A DNA stretch of 64,000 nucleotides from Larus michahellis (taxonomy: Eukaryota; Chordata; Aves; Charadriiformes; Laridae). Below the pieces are notes generated by a model. It was not told where the DNA came from, ran no database searches, and worked only from the letters and a program-made list of their open reading frames with translations. The DNA lies in the NCBI RefSeq assembly GCF_964199755.1, contig NC_133897.1:133428125-133492124 (forward strand), in the 5' to 3' direction. Below, one piece after another: positions 49,167 to 63,429 of this stretch; the stretch's first letter is position 1; every line of letters begins with the position of its first letter. The translations under genes and the position numbers were made by a program.

Positions 49167-50175
49167 CATAGAATCATAGAATGGTTTGGGTTAGAAGGGA
49201 CCTTAAAGATCATCTTGTTCCAACCCCCCTCCCACTAGACCAGGCTGCTCAAAGCCCCGCCTAGCCTGGCCTTGGACACCTTCAGGGATGGGGCATCCAC
49301 AGCTTCCCTGGGCAACCTGCGCCAGTGCCTCACCACCCTCACAGTAAAGAATTTCTTCCTAATATCTGATCTAAATCTCCCCTCTTTCAGTTTAAAACTG
49401 TTGCCCCTTGTTCTATCAGCACACTCCCTGATAAAGAGTCCCTCCCCATCCTTCCTGTAGGCCCCCTTTAGGTACTGGAATGCTGCTATAAGGTCTCTCC
49501 AGAGTCTTCTCTTCTCCAGGCTGAACAACCCCAACTCTCTCAGCCTGTCTTGACCCTCCTCTGGACCCGTTACAACAGGTCCATGTCCTTCCTGTGCTGA
49601 GGACTCCAAAGCTGGATGCAGTACTCCAGGTAGGGTCTCATGAGAGCGGAGTAGAGGGGCAGAATCACCTCCCTTGACCTGCTGGCCGCGCTTCTTTTGA
49701 TGCTTCCCAAGATGCAGTTGACTTTCTGGGGCTTCTCATCCACCAACACCCCCAAGTCCTTCATCTCAAGGCTGCTCACAATCCATTTCCTACCCAACCT
49801 GTGTTAGTGCTTGGGATTGGCCCAACCCACATGCAGGACCTTGCACTTGGCCTGGCTGAACTTCATGAGGTTCGCACAGGCCCACCTCTCAAGCCTGCCC
49901 AGGTCTCTCTGGATGGCGTCCCTTCCCTCCAGTGTGTCGACCGCATCACACAGCTCAGTGTCATCGGCAAACTTGCTGAGGGTGCACTCAATCCCACCAT
50001 CCATGGCGCTGACAAAGTGGTTAAACAGCACCAGTCCCAGTACTGACCCCCGAGGAACACTACTCATCACTGGTTTCTACTTGGACATCGAGACGTTGAC
50101 TGCAACCCTTTGAGTGCAGCCACCTAGCCAGTTCCTTATCCACCGAGGGGTCCATCCATCAAATCCGTGTCTTCA
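49167..50175 (-). mobile_element. CR1 LINE, 1 kb, with ORF2 reverse-transcriptase remnants
   Basis: The left end at 49167 starts with CATAGAATCATAGAATGG, the complement of the CR1 3' tail, so the element runs leftwards. Minus-strand open frames at 49235-49609, 49570-49797 and 49804-50070 encode pieces of the C-terminal part of CR1 ORF2. These include a FADDTELC stretch (the reverse-transcriptase catalytic FxDD box) and the region with [19 protein letters not shown]. The frames are broken relative to each other and the 5' part is missing, so it is inactive. It is the best preserved and probably the youngest CR1 in the window. Confidence 0.95.
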
Positions 50176-50199
50176 CTTCCTTGGCAAGTTACTGCTCAT

Positions 50200-53100
50200 T
50201 TTCCTTGTGAGAAACTATTGTATCACTCATCAATGTTCAACCTAAAATGAATATCTTGATATCTCACTGTTCTAGGAATGCAGTTATGCAATTCAACTAA
50301 CACGTAAACACGTGCAGCAAAACCAGCTAAGACGATGTGAAATGCATCTCAGAAAAATGCGATTTAAGATAAAAACCCAAATCAGAACTAGAAGCGAATG
50401 ATCTGTTAGGAGCTACTTCCCAATAAACTTAAAAGTAACGCACAAGCCCAAAGACAAAGCATTTAGGTGAGCTAGAAAAGGTACATAAAAGACAGCACAG
50501 ATAATCAGATGTACGGAACAGCTTCTGCACAAGAAAATACTAAATAGGCTGGGAACCCTCAGGACTGAAACGGAGAGGTCTATAAAATCATACGTAGTCT
50601 GAGAGAGACAAACAGGGAATGATTATTCTACTTGAGACTCACACAAGGAAATCATCAGGTTTAAAACAAGCCAAAGGAAATACTTTTTCCAAACAAGGCA
50701 TAGTTAAATTGTGTAACTTATTGAGTGTTGTGGATGCCAAGTATTTAAATGGGTTCAAGAGGGATTATACAAATGCGTGTAGAATACTTCCATTGGTGGC
50801 TATAAAAAAAATAAAAAGACAACAGAAGTTTTGATGCAACCAGATGCTTCAGAAGTCCCTAGGCTGATGATTGCCAGAAACTGGGCGGATGAAACAGGAT
50901 GACGCTTCTCGCAGTCTCACGACCCTTCTCTAAAGAGCCACGAAGGCAAGACACTGGAGCACATGGTCTTCTGGGTTTGTCCAGGACAGCAGCTCTTTGC
51001 AAAGGAGCCTTACAGCTGTGGAGACAAGAAGTCTGCCGGGCTGCCCTGGTAAGAGGAACCTCCAGGGTTAACCATAGTTTCTCTCAGCCTTCTCTGCAGC
51101 TCGTTCTCACGACTGCACCGACTTGTGGGGCAGAGAAGGGGAAGAGGGGAGAGGGAGGGAGCAGGAGCAGAGAGGGTCAAGAGAACTGTGGCACCATTCA
51201 TGCCGCATCTAGAAACTACACCAACATTTCCTTCACCTTCTAAAAAATTTTCCTCTAGAAAGCTTCTGAGTGTTTTCTTGACAGCACAGACAGTTTACAA
51301 TGTCTGAAAGGTCTTTTTTTTTTTTTTTAATGGCATGCTATGAACAAAATTTAAATACCAGTGCCAAGAATTAGAATGATTTACATCATTCTCTCCAGGG
51401 TGGGGCATACTCCAGCCTCTGTTCGGTTAGAGGCTCCTCATATCCCCCATGTTGCCGAGACGCATTTATCGCTATAAATTAAAAGGTTTCCATTTCAAAT
51501 CCCCTAAGTTCTTGAAGCAGGGCAGGCTCGGTGGTGGGGAAACGGGGGTACGTGTTCAAGTCCTGAAGGGAATCGGCTGCTTCCAGCACAACCACAGCTC
51601 CTGGCTCCCGCTGCATTCCTGCAGGGCTCAGCGCAGCCGTTCATCTCAAAAGCCGTAGCCGGAGGAAGAGGGCGCTTGACATCATACCTCCTTCGTGTAA
51701 GCACTGCAAGTCCCGTGACCCATTTTCAAATGCATTCCCATAGACGTGGAGCCCCACAAATTGACTTTTCACACGACGTCTGTCTTGGAGGTCAGCGCAG
51801 CAACACCGAGCTGGTGATCAGTCCGGTTAAGACACCCAACCTGTCGCCGGCAATATAATGAACTACAAATCAAAGCATGTTCACAGCTCATAACATGATT
51901 CAGCTGGTTCGCCATTTCTTAGCAGGACTACCCAAATCCAGATGTTCAGGAAAATTTTGCCCAGGCTCTACCAAAGTCCCAAGACATTCCTGAAGGAGAG
52001 CCATATTTCTTTATTATTCTTCCAGAGCTAGATTACTCTGCACTGCAAAGCTTTCCAGCAGGAAAAGCAATCCTACCGGGGCCCAGAACAGCTAAAGCCA
52101 GTGCATGATGTTTTTTTTTCCTGGGCAGATTAGGGTAAAATTACCCCAAAGACAACAAGAGAAATTAGTGTATCACAAGTTGTTTACCAGTGTCACCCCA
52201 GAACTCTTTCTTCTATATAAAAGGGGACATATGCTAAAGGAACAAGACATTTCCTTATTATTGAAGACAAAAATCTGTAAGCTGCAAGTTATAATTTATA
52301 TTTTCTTGGAAGTTGGGCATCTAAAGGCAGATGTCCATAAGAAACGCTCCCACAAAATGTGGGTGTCCTATTGGCAGGTAAAAGCTGAAATTTCTTTTCA
52401 GCGCAGGAAACAATTTTATAAGCTCCTCTAATAACTTCGTTTTGAAAGCATCAAAAATTAGTGGAAATAAAGAAAGCAGGTTTTCTGTACTCCCCCCCCC
52501 CCCCCCCCGCCCCACTCCGCCAAGGATTAAGCAAAGAAATCAGCATCTGCCGCAACACCGCGTACTCGCCTACGAAACGGAGCACAGCCAGTAGATGTAA
52601 TCTGAGGTTTACTTTGCATTCTCAACACTGTTTTTAATCTAAGATACTGTACTTCTGGGTTAAGACAAAGCTGTAATACTGGAGGTCTACATCCTGCACT
52701 CTCAACCAGAAGCGAGGAAGTAGCTTCTGGCCAAATAAGGACATCTTCCAAGGCCTGCAGAATATAACAGACTTTTATTGCTATGTCACCACCAAGACCC
52801 AAAACTACGAGGAGTTGTGTCTAATTTAATTCAATGTTCTGTTTTCTGAGTTACAGCAGAGAGGTGCTACTTAAAAGGAAAGACGTAATTTTTGCTGAAA
52901 GCACAGCAAAAAGATGGGTCTCTGGGTAGATTTTTGCTGGCTACCAGACACCCGAACGCCAACACAGCTGACAAAGACTGCGGTGGCCTCTAGTGGCTGT
53001 TTTTCCCCACATCTCAAACTCATCACATGGTTTGGCTCCTAAGAGTGTATCTATCTGCTGCACTTCCCATCATTCTGAAAGCGGCAGTAGGGTGAGACGA

Positions 53101-56100
53101 TGATTTGGAGAGGTGCAGCAGTGGAAAGATAAGGCAGGACTCATTAAAATTGTCCTAGATGCTATTTACATATCAGTATCTGCCTGTCCTCACCAGCTAC
53201 GGTTGTCCTTCACCCGGCAGGTATACCCCACTGGTAAGGTAGCTCTGGTTCTTAAAATTCTGTTTTCCATTGATTTTCTGACACAATGTCTTTTTAAGCT
53301 ATAGTTTAAGCTATGTTGTCTAACAACGAAACCAAGAACCAGATGCGTCTTCATGGCAGACTAATCTTCATGTAAAGTTTTCTTTCAACTGGTTTGAGGA
53401 TTTACAAGTTACAAATGCAGGTTTTAAGAATGAACAAGTAGCTCAATAGTTCTTCAAAAGCAACAATGCATTTTGAGGTGAACTGAATACAGAGATCCTG
53501 GGATCCAGTCAGCCCCTCTGCCACGTAGGCAAATCAAACCCATGGGAAGGTAACAGTCATGGCAAAAGTTTGCTAAAAACGGTCTAGCTTTCTCAATTCA
53601 GGTGACAGTCCTCAGTTCCCCACCATCCTGCCTAGATCTCCAATGGATCAGTGCAGAGGTTCAATTTCAGATTGGATGAAGTCTACGAAGGCTTTAAAAG
53701 TTCCTCAGCTGACAAGAGCCGAGACGCTTGAATTTGAGTAGTAAGCTCCCAGGCCACACCAGACACTGCCCAGTGCAGTTTTTGGTATTCTTTAAGTTTG
53801 TGGTTATCTTCTTAAGCTTGAAAGCACTACTCGAAAGGTACAAACACCACGCAAGCATCACAGCAAACAAGCCCCACCTTCCCAAGAGGGAAGGCCAATG
53901 CAGCTTCTCAGGTTGACAGAAGGTGAGAAGCTCAGAATTCCTGGTAATTTTGTGCAAGCTCCAGCCTGAGTTACAACGCGTTGCTCTTCGGCCTAAGATT
54001 TCCTGGCTCCGCGTTCATTGGTTCAAGTGACTATCCCCAAACAGAACACTGGATTTGCCTTTGACCACTGTTTCCCTGGTACCGATTCTCTGGACTGTAA
54101 ACAAGGCCAGGTGCAACACACAAGCCTCTGGTTTTGGAACAGACTATTCAAGCACAGTTTTAATTTGATAGTCTTTATTATGATATCCAGGAAAACAATA
54201 ACAAGGTGATTGCTTATTACAGCTTCCACAGACTGGGGCTCCAGGCCTAGTTGTCCTGGGTACACACACATGCGCACACGCACACATACAAAAGACAACC
54301 CTTGCCACAAAGAACTTACAATTTAAGTAAACAAAACAAAGATAATGATTAATCAAGAAACAAAGAGGAGGAATCACCTGCGGTGAGAACACAGGATAGT
54401 CTTGGCTTGGCTTCTAGTCTGGAGTTCAAGAGTTGAAATTCCTGCCCCATTACAGTATTCTTATCACCATGGGCTGAATTTTTATCTGTTAATTACAATG
54501 CACGAGACATTCTTCAACATTTAAAACTGGCACAAGGAGACACAAAGCTCAAGTTCCAGACCCTAATTTGTAAAGTTGGGTACAGTAAAACTACAGTCTA
54601 GAGATTCAGAGACTTAAGTGCCCAGTTTCCTAAATGAGAAAGGCAGTAATAGCGAACTGCAATATGGAAAATAAAACCATCCAGGAATACCAATTTCTGC
54701 TAAACCAGTCAAGACTTACTAATATTTTTTTTTTCACTTCACTATTTCAAATTGCCTAACACTCGTGTTTGGAATGAAGTGACAACTGTGTTGTGCTGCA
54801 TGACAATGCCTGACCTTTAACATTAACCACAATAAATAAGGGGAAAGCATGAATACCGAAAAGCTATCAAATGATAAAGCTCCACTTTAGCTGCTCTTAT
54901 TCTGCAAAAAGTTTCAAACACAAAAAGAAGAAAAAGGATTTGTCATTTCTGGCACTCACATCACAGATTTGCCATCCTTGAGCTGGATAAAAGTTAAGTA
55001 TTTGCAGAAATCTAAAATAAAAGTGACAGGACACAGAGAAGGAGATCAAGAGCAAGCGTACTGGATTCAAAACTAGGTAGCATGTTTTTTTCTTTTTTAA
55101 ACCTGAAATAAGAGTTGTTGCCTTTTGTCTTGTCAACATCAAAAGAACTTCTCTAAAAGGCAGAAAGCTGCCTACTGCAGCTGCAGCCCAGCACTCCTCA
55201 CCCATCGTTCGCAGAAGGGGAACCGACAGCTGTTGATGCGAACAGCAGTTCCGCCTCACCGACGGAAAGGCACTTGCTATCTGGGCTATAGCCAATAAAC
55301 ACTACACCGCAATACAAGTCGTATCATAATGCATTCCTCCTAAAGAGTTTCAGTTCCCATTAAGTGGGTTCTGATGACACCCGGCATATTGATGCGCGTA
55401 TTTCTTGCACGTCCGATCCAGAAACACTCTGGCACTGCTTCTATTACAGTTCTGAAGACCGTGCCAAATTCCTTAGCGTGTACAGAACTTGGCTTATCAG
55501 ATCTGAAACCGAGTATTTCAAGGAGCAATGGGAAGAGGCGATACCCACCAGACATCCACCACAACAACCTACAGCATAAAAAAAACCCCCAAGCATGGGC
55601 TAATACAGTGCTCTAAAGATAATCCACAACTAATGTGAGAAATTCAAATAGGATGAACAGATGACAACTGATGTCAGTCCTTTGAAGTCTTATTCTTTTT
55701 AAAGGATCTCACAAATTTTCCCCAAGTCTTAATTTTGTAGGACATTCTTATACCCTGTGCAAGAAGTAACCCAAGTATTTGCACGCCAAGACGACTACAG
55801 CCTTCAGGCGTTAAACCGCAGCCCCCTGGAATGCACTATCTCTGCACGCAGGCTCTCGTCAGCCTGCAAACGTTACAAATATCACGACTGTCTCTACTTG
55901 GTGTTCAAGTCCCCTCAATACTGACATTATCCACCGAGAACAATTAGGACAGCAACGACCAACACTGCATAGGGAGCCTATTGAAGCTGCCAGTCTCCGT
56001 CTTCTACAACACGGGCCCAAAGGGCTGAGTCACAAATGGAACCAAACCCAAATATGATCTAGGAATCAGCTGGTGAACTTCTTGAAAACAGGAAACAAAA

Positions 56101-58900
56101 TGAGAGAAACCAAACAATCCTCCCCCTGACACACCTAGACAGGCATACAGCGCAATTCTTGCAAAGCTCTCTGGAAGACCTACTTCAATACATAAAGGGT
56201 TCATGTGGAGGGGAAAAAAAAAAAGAAAAAGTCCCCCACCAAAACATGTGGAGTTTCCTGGAGGTTAAGTAAGCTCGTTTTTTTGATCCACGTGAAACTA
56301 CATTTTCAGAATTCCTATTTCTACACCACCAGTATTACCTCGCACTGCTTGGAAACCCCAAAACTATGACAGATAAAACACATCTCAGCACAGCATATTA
56401 TTTCCCCTTGCCCCACAATATCTGACAAAACCCCATGAACATTTAAACAACCTGGCATGTAGGAGCTACCAGACAGACCAGTTCCCTTCTGGTCTTGAGG
56501 ACTGGAAGCCCCTCAATGAGATCTCTCCCACCTCATACTCTAATCTAGCGTAATTTTCAACCAAGTGCGCAGCCGAAAGGGGTAGCTGCTTTAGAGATTG
56601 AATCACCTTTTCCCTGCATCTTTTTTTCTTGCTTATATACAAACACTTGAGGACCTCCAGGATTACCATCAGGCAACTAATGCAGTGGAAGAGCAACAAG
56701 CCATTTCCAGCCACATCAGCTCCCTCATCTAGCTCACCGTGCAACCAGAAAGGCTTGTGCTAGACAAGGCAAAGGACAGAACCCTGATTTTGGCAGCAAC
56801 CAGTATTACTTTCAGCTTAACATGACCATGAAAATGTTCCCTTCCCTTTAATAGCAAGTTTTGCACCAGGCCCCCACTCCCCCCCACCAAAAATCACCTC
56901 AGGTGCAGTTAGTCAGAAATCTGCAAAGCACAAAAGCACCACAGATGTGTAATAATACTTTTTACAGGAGTCCAATTACTGGTACCAAAATACCACACTG
57001 ATTATTACAATTCTGGGTAATACCACTCCATAAACACAACTAAAATTTTCAAAGAAAAAAAGTATTTGGGAAAATTATCAAATGCTTACCAATAACTACT
57101 GATTTTCCAAATGCATTATCCCAACATACTTAATTTACTTTCAGCATATTCTAACATCAGCAGAAATAGCCTATGAATTTTCTCTGCACAGCAAATCCCT
57201 TTATCATCCCTAAATTTGGGCACGGAGTCACCCAAAAAGCACTATTTCCAAAGAGCCACTTTCATGAATAATTCACCCAGGAGAAAGCAATCTTTGCAAC
57301 TAGCCAAGAGGAGAAAGTGTCCAGATAAAAGCAAAAATTCTGCAAATTAATTTCAGCTGCTCTGCATTCCTTGTTTGTACTTTGAAGTTACATATAATTA
57401 CTTAGTAATAAAATACTGGTTTTGATAGTAGATTCTGGCACATAAACGAAACATACATTGGCGGGAGGGGAGAAGGCTTGAAATCATCTGTTTTAAGTCT
57501 TGAAAAGTTCTGACAAAATGGGGCAGGGAGGAGGGGGTTTTAAGAAAAAACCCAAACCCAACAAAACCCCATCCACAGTCTGTATGAATTACTCAACTCA
57601 AATCCAGCTACATGGACAAAGCCTTCTCTTTGTGGGAGCAGGATAAATTACTACAGTCTAAGCAATAATGATTTTATTAGGCATAGGAATACAATAATGA
57701 GCTCTTCAGTCATTTCCATTTCTAATTTTCCTGATTCCGTAAGTAAGAAAACACGATTAAACAACTAATCTTCTTCCATCTTACTGAATCCCAGATTACA
57801 AAGAGACAAAATGCAGTAAAATTCGAAAATCGGTTTTAAGCAATTCAAAAGGAGTTATCCAGACAAACTATAATCTTATGCAAAAACAAGTAATATCAAA
57901 CTGAAAACAGAGTCTCAAAATCTTCTAAATTCACCAGGGGTTTCCACCCCCAAGTACAAAATTAAAAGTTATTGCTTTTGCCTCAATGGAAGTGGTAAAT
58001 AGGTATTTTTAGTCATGACACAAGAGACAAAAGAAACTGGCTTTCAATACTATATCCAAATTCTACAACAACCGAAAGTATTCTCTATTACTTGGCAGAA
58101 ACCAACAACTCCTGTAAGGCAGGGATGAAGATTAAGCCGTCATGGAAACAAAGGCGCTTTTCTCAAAGTCCAAAGGCCAAGAACATCCGTAAGGCCAAGA
58201 AGAGACAAAAAGCAACATCAGAATTAACAGGCAAGAACATACTCTTTTGAAGTTTTTTTGAAGTTGTAAACTTCACATTCGCTTCCAGACTACTGTGCCA
58301 AAGAACGAGGTTTACAAGAAACAGTTTGCCCTTGGGAAACAACTATTACAACCCTCAGACTCCAATAAGCCTTAAAAGATCCCAAGAAGTACCTTAAACA
58401 CTCACTTTATAATTTGTTCCTCCACCCTTTATGATTTTGACAGCCCCAGGACAAGCAGGTATCACAAGCAAACTGATTTAGAGTCAAAACACCAGACTAG
58501 AAACGTTAAAAATTTGCCCCTTTTGGCTTAAGGTACGACTTGAGAGCAAGGCACACAGAATCTCTGAAGGTCTTTTTAGAAACAAACAGACATGGAACAC
58601 GATTTTGTGCAGTGAATGTTTAATGTACGCAATTCCCTCAAAATTTCCGAGTTCCAATTTTCCAGTTTCATGGTCAGATCAGATAGAGTCACAGTTTCAC
58701 CACTTCAGTTCTACTGCTTCAAATCAAGATACGGTATAGCTACTTCCACGGAAGCAGACTGGGCATATTACAGGGCATGTTGCCCCAGAGTACTCAAGTT
58801 AACCAAGTCCAGGTCTGTCAAGTCCACTTCAGGTGCTGTGAAGCAAGTACTCAGAAACTGGGACTAAAATTAGCTGAAATGTATAATAAGTTATATTGCA
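50200..58900. other. Spacer downstream of TRAM1
   Basis: AT-rich sequence with the poly-C run at 52.5 kb and a CpG-retaining patch at 55.2-55.6 kb that is open in several frames. I see no supported gene or mobile element. Confidence 0.5.
52492..52508. repeat. 17-bp poly-C run
   Basis: An uninterrupted C run followed by GCCCC. The length is prone to error in assemblies. Confidence 0.9.
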
Positions 58901-58971
58901 ATAACTCTAAGTAGCACTGAACGACTGAAGAATGGATAGTTACTTGTAGTCAAGATTTTGTACTAGAAACG

Positions 58972-60393
58972 TTTATTCTGTATAGTAAGCAACCAAACTG
59001 TAGAAGATACAGAACGCAGATTTATTATTTTGTTTGGTATAAAATCAACTATAATAACAGTTTTTCATTAAAACTATTTTATTTATCAGCTTGATTGCTC
59101 ATAATTACTCCTCTCAATCAATAAGCAGTCCAATACTTGGCTTAACTTGAAAGACTAATTTAGCAACTTCTTCCTAAGACTGAATTAAATCTCTAACTCA
59201 TTCTCTCAAGTGAAATGGGTTGAACTGTACCCATTACAAAAGGGTACAGGGAAACATTAACTGCGTATTAAACTGGAAAATAACTGGACAGAGCTTCACA
59301 CTTAATACAATTATGAAAGACAGATAATGGAAAAAATCTTAAGATTTTTCCAATTGTAGCAAAGGGTAAAATAAATCAATTTTAAGAAGTTGTAGCTTTT
59401 AAATATTTTTCCATAAAAATATATATAGGAGAAATCAAACTATTTCCTAACAGAGATGAAACAAAGCAAAGCAGTTAGAATAAAGGAATGTTTCTCAACT
59501 TCATCCGTTTATCTAACAAATTCCCTCTTCATGGGGCATCAAATGCCTCCTAGAACAATCACAACAACACATTGTAAGAAACTCCACCCTCTAAAAATCA
59601 GACAGACAAGTTTTCAAAGAAGATCCAACACACACTAATTCTCCAAGATACGTACACTTTAAAAGCACAGACGGGAGTTAACAGTGCTACTCAAATCAAC
59701 TCTTTCTATGACCATACACGTTCCCTTCTAATTTTCAAGTGCTAAAACTATATCTCAAAAAGGGTTTTTGTTCCTTGTAAGAGATTTCTAACCAACAAAC
59801 AATAAGACTCTGCAACATTTCCAATTAGTTCAGTTTTGTTTTAATGATATGGGGCAATTCTTAGAGCAGACATTGTATAGCTAATAACTACAAAATAAAG
59901 ATGTTTACTGGTGTGGTCTTGGAATCCCAATTTGAACTGTAAATTTGAATCAAGGTAATTAACTGAAAAGCCAGAGTATCTGAAAATGCATACTAAGTTT
60001 TTTACTTCAATTTTGCAGTACTTCTTGAAGAACTTGGAAAAAATGAAGTTGGTAGAACAGCATATATCACCAAGGTTACAAAAACTGGAAGGAAATAATA
60101 CATTGCAACAGTGATCCTCATTAAGTGAAGTTATTTCATCACAATAAGTGTTTAAAAAAGTGTCAATGTTATTTAAAAAGCGTTGTATTCCCCCCCCCAA
60201 ATATTTGAAGACAGATAAACCTTTTTCTTTAGTCAAAATGGCTTTTAAAAAAAGTTTCTCAAAACAACAGCAATAATCGAAAAACATGAATTGTATTTTC
60301 TTTAATCCATAACATCGCTAGTGCTGAAGGGCCATCCATGTAAAAAGCAGATTCTTTGGGGACATTAGTCAATTAACTTAACAAAACCCAGTT
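58972..60393 (-). other. TRAM1: TRAM1 3' UTR (3' end uncertain)
   Basis: AT-rich sequence follows the TRAM1 stop codon. Minus-strand AATAAA signals occur at 59078-59083, 59021-59026 and 58972-58977, giving a 3' UTR of about 1.3-1.45 kb, a plausible length for this gene. Which signal is used cannot be told from sequence. An open frame of 148 codons (59841-60287, minus) lies inside this UTR and is discounted. Confidence 0.55.
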
Positions 60394-60467
60394 TTACGAG
60401 GATTTATCCTTCCTGCTACGAGGTGAGTCTGCTCCATTTGAGGTCACTGTTCCATTTATCCCATTTT
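60394..60467 (-). CDS. TRAM1: TRAM1 terminal coding exon
   Basis: This is the last coding exon of TRAM1. A strong acceptor (CTTTTTTCTAG) opens a 74-nt coding segment that completes a Glu codon from the previous exon. It reads [20 protein letters not shown] then KSS and a TAA stop. The ENG-NGT-TSN-ADSPR-KxKSS pattern is the characteristic TRAM1 C-terminal tail, exposed to the cytosol and rich in serine and lysine. With the upstream exon at 63.4 kb it gives about 77 C-terminal residues, with no frameshift or premature stop, so the gene appears functional. The intron between the two exons is 2.96 kb. Confidence 0.93.
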
Positions 60468-63429
60468 CTAGAAAAAAGAAGAACACATTTTTCAAATATG
60501 ATGAGATACTGTATATTTTATTACATCTTTGTAGGTCCTATACAAACACTCTTTTAACTTCTTTTCTGATGTATCTTCTCTGTTAAACCTCATCATTATC
60601 ACTCATCATGCAACAGTACAGTGAAGTTTTTACAAAGTACAAAATTTAAAGTCTAGTACAAAATTTAAAGTCTACTACAATAAAGTCCTGTTTCCTGACG
60701 TGGGCCAGACACTGAAATGTGTGCATTATATACATCTACACTGAAAATCAAGACCAGCTATAATGTTTTAGAAGATACTCTCTTAAAAAGCAAAGTAACC
60801 TGTAGATGAGACTGTCCTGTGTAATTTTGGAGACACAAAGTATATAAACAATTCCCTGATATAGGTTTTTACTGTTTATCCCACCTATTTCATATTTTAA
60901 TTCTTGCTAAAATTACACTCCTTCACTTACCTTCACAAGCTTTTTATATATATATATATGAAATCTTTATATACACATACACACAATTTTTAAGTATATA
61001 CTTTAACATATAGAATTCATTTATGTTCTGATGAAGATATTTACGTAGACACAAGATGGACAGAAGTAAAACACTAGTTTCTACACTGTAGAACAGTGAT
61101 CCACAATCTATGGATTTATAATTCACACAATTTATAGTGAAATGGAGCGACATGATATCATTGTGAATTAAAAATATGCCCTTTATTTAGTGTCACCACA
61201 ATCCAAGGAAGCAGAGATGCTGCCTGACAGTAACCATTTTTATAGAACAGATTGAAGAGCAGAGTGCAGAGCCAGCTATAATTCTTGCTCTGACTTACAG
61301 TATCATTCTGACTTCAAGCAAGTGTTGCAGGGTTTTTTTTTTTGTACAAATAACTGATTAAATTAATGTTCTCCATCTGCAGATGTGTTGCAGATCACTA
61401 CAGTGTGTGGCCAAGCCACAAAAAGCAACTGTTGATCTCCCTCTCTCCCCCACTACTGCCAAATGCTCCCATTTATGCAAACAGGCAACTAAAAGAAAAT
61501 AATGAAGTCAGACACGTAAATGAGGATACCAGACACAGGCCCAGTTAAGTCACATACGAACAGTAAAAGTCCATCCAACACATTTGGTTGTAAATACCCC
61601 CACCATTTTAAGGCTACATAAGGTGGTCTTTGGATACTTTTCCAAAAGTTTTTGTTGTTCTTAAATCAAGAAGTTTACAAACAATGAGCTAGATCCAAGC
61701 CAACTCACTGAAATGCTATTTTCTTAAACAGTTAAGTCAAAACACGTGTAAGTAAAACAAAGAACAAGAATCAGCATGTGCCAGGGTACCACACCTACAT
61801 CACCAGTAGGATTTTTCTACTGTCATTTCTTGCGTTTGGCATAGTCTAAAAGTAACACATTTTATCGTACCCTGACTCCCAAAAATCCAATAAACCACAA
61901 AAAAAGAAAAAAAGAAAAAAGGCTGTTTAAAACAGTTCAAATACACTGTCTCGCAGCATCTTGTGCACGTGTTCTGAACAGATAACATTACAGAAATCTT
62001 CAAAACAGAAGAATCTGAAACAACACTAACCTTTCCCATCTTAAAGTTCTTTTCTTCCCATTTAAAATAAGCTGTAAAATTCCACAGTCTTTAAGACAGG
62101 CATAGCTCAATTACTTTGTGAATATAACCACAGTTCCAATTAACTCCCCTTTTCACTATTAGTTTACCACTTGAAAGTCTCCATTGAACTAGGGTGAAAA
62201 TTAGCAAATTCACCAAATTAGATGAATGAAATAGTTTAAGAGATTTTTAAGAAGCTACTACAGTTTTGACTGACTAATTAAAACACCATTTAAGTTTATG
62301 CTTTAAAAATATTTGTCATTAATTCCACAAGAAACATAGTAAGAAACAATGAACGTGATGCTGTGATAAAGTAGGACACCTACATAGGAAACTACCTTCA
62401 CTCAATTAAAAAAAAGTCCAACTGGATTTTCTGATGAAACCAAAAAACCCTAACAATACATAAGAGCCAAGCTGTGATAATTACAGATCATCAAAAGAGA
62501 GTACAGAAATACTCTAAAGTACATCATTTTAATAAAAAATAATCTTGAAAAAAATTCTCTGAATTGGTCTCTGACCATAAATCTCAGTTCCCAGTACAAA
62601 CGGACTTCACACACACTATGTTCAGTGAAGTCATCAGAAATGACTCAAGCAGTTTCAAAAAGTGCAGAAGCTATTCAACCTATCATCTAAACACACAGAA
62701 GTTTATCTGTTGGTACAGCAGAAATACTGAAGTGTGGGGATTTTTTTTTTTTAATGGAGCACGTAATTTTCCTTGGAGAAAAAAAAAGCATTCAGTTCAT
62801 CTTTCCTGCTCTTTCCATAAAGTGTGTGACATAATCAAGAAGTCAAACCTGGTGCCATTAGTTCATTTATAAATGCTTCTACACAGGTTTAGAGTAGTAA
62901 GTAGTTATTACCTCCACATAAAAGAAATATCAAAATTCTATTTTTAGTAAAAACAGTTCAATATAACCTTATTTACTGGATCATCAAATGATCTCCTTGC
63001 CCTAAAACCTCAGAGTTTAGTGGTAATGAAAACCAAGCTTGAAATTAATTGCAAGAAAAAGTTAGAATTGATTGTGAGAACAGATCTAAAAATGTGCCTG
63101 TTCCTTTTTTTAAGGGAACAAAACATAAGCATGACACAATTTGCTCAAGTAACAGAAGTCAGACATGATAAAAATCTCCTGTTTCATTAACTAAATAAAT
63201 GGCAATTCTTTCATTCAGTCAATTAGAAGAGAAATACTGAACAATTAATATATAGTGAATTTTTTAAATAAAAAACTCCCCACAACGGTATTCACCAGTA
63301 CTATTTCTATAACTGAGTCATCTCACTTGCAAGTGAAACATAAAGTGTTTCTTTAGCAATTATATTAAAAAAAGGCTAAATTACCTAAAGCTGAGAAGTG
63401 AAGGCAACAGGATAACTGAAAATACAAAC
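60468..63429 (-). other. TRAM1: TRAM1 last intron
   Basis: AT-rich intron bounded by GTTTGT and TTTTCTAG. It holds a short TA repeat near 60945-60960 and an exact 19-bp tandem duplication at 60637-60674. I see no further coding exon or mobile element in it. Confidence 0.8.
60637..60674. repeat. Exact 19-bp tandem duplication
   Basis: The unit GTACAAAATTTAAAGTCTA occurs twice head to tail with no mismatch, inside the last TRAM1 intron. This suggests a recent slippage or repair event. Confidence 0.9.

Noticed and set aside
55340..55580. Calling a confident gene in the CpG-retaining patch
   Set aside because: Several frames are equally open and no family is recognised, so it is listed only as a finding.
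59841..60287. 148-codon minus-strand open frame
   Set aside because: It lies wholly inside the inferred TRAM1 3' UTR, is AT-rich, rich in Phe/Cys/Ser/Leu, and has no recognisable motif.
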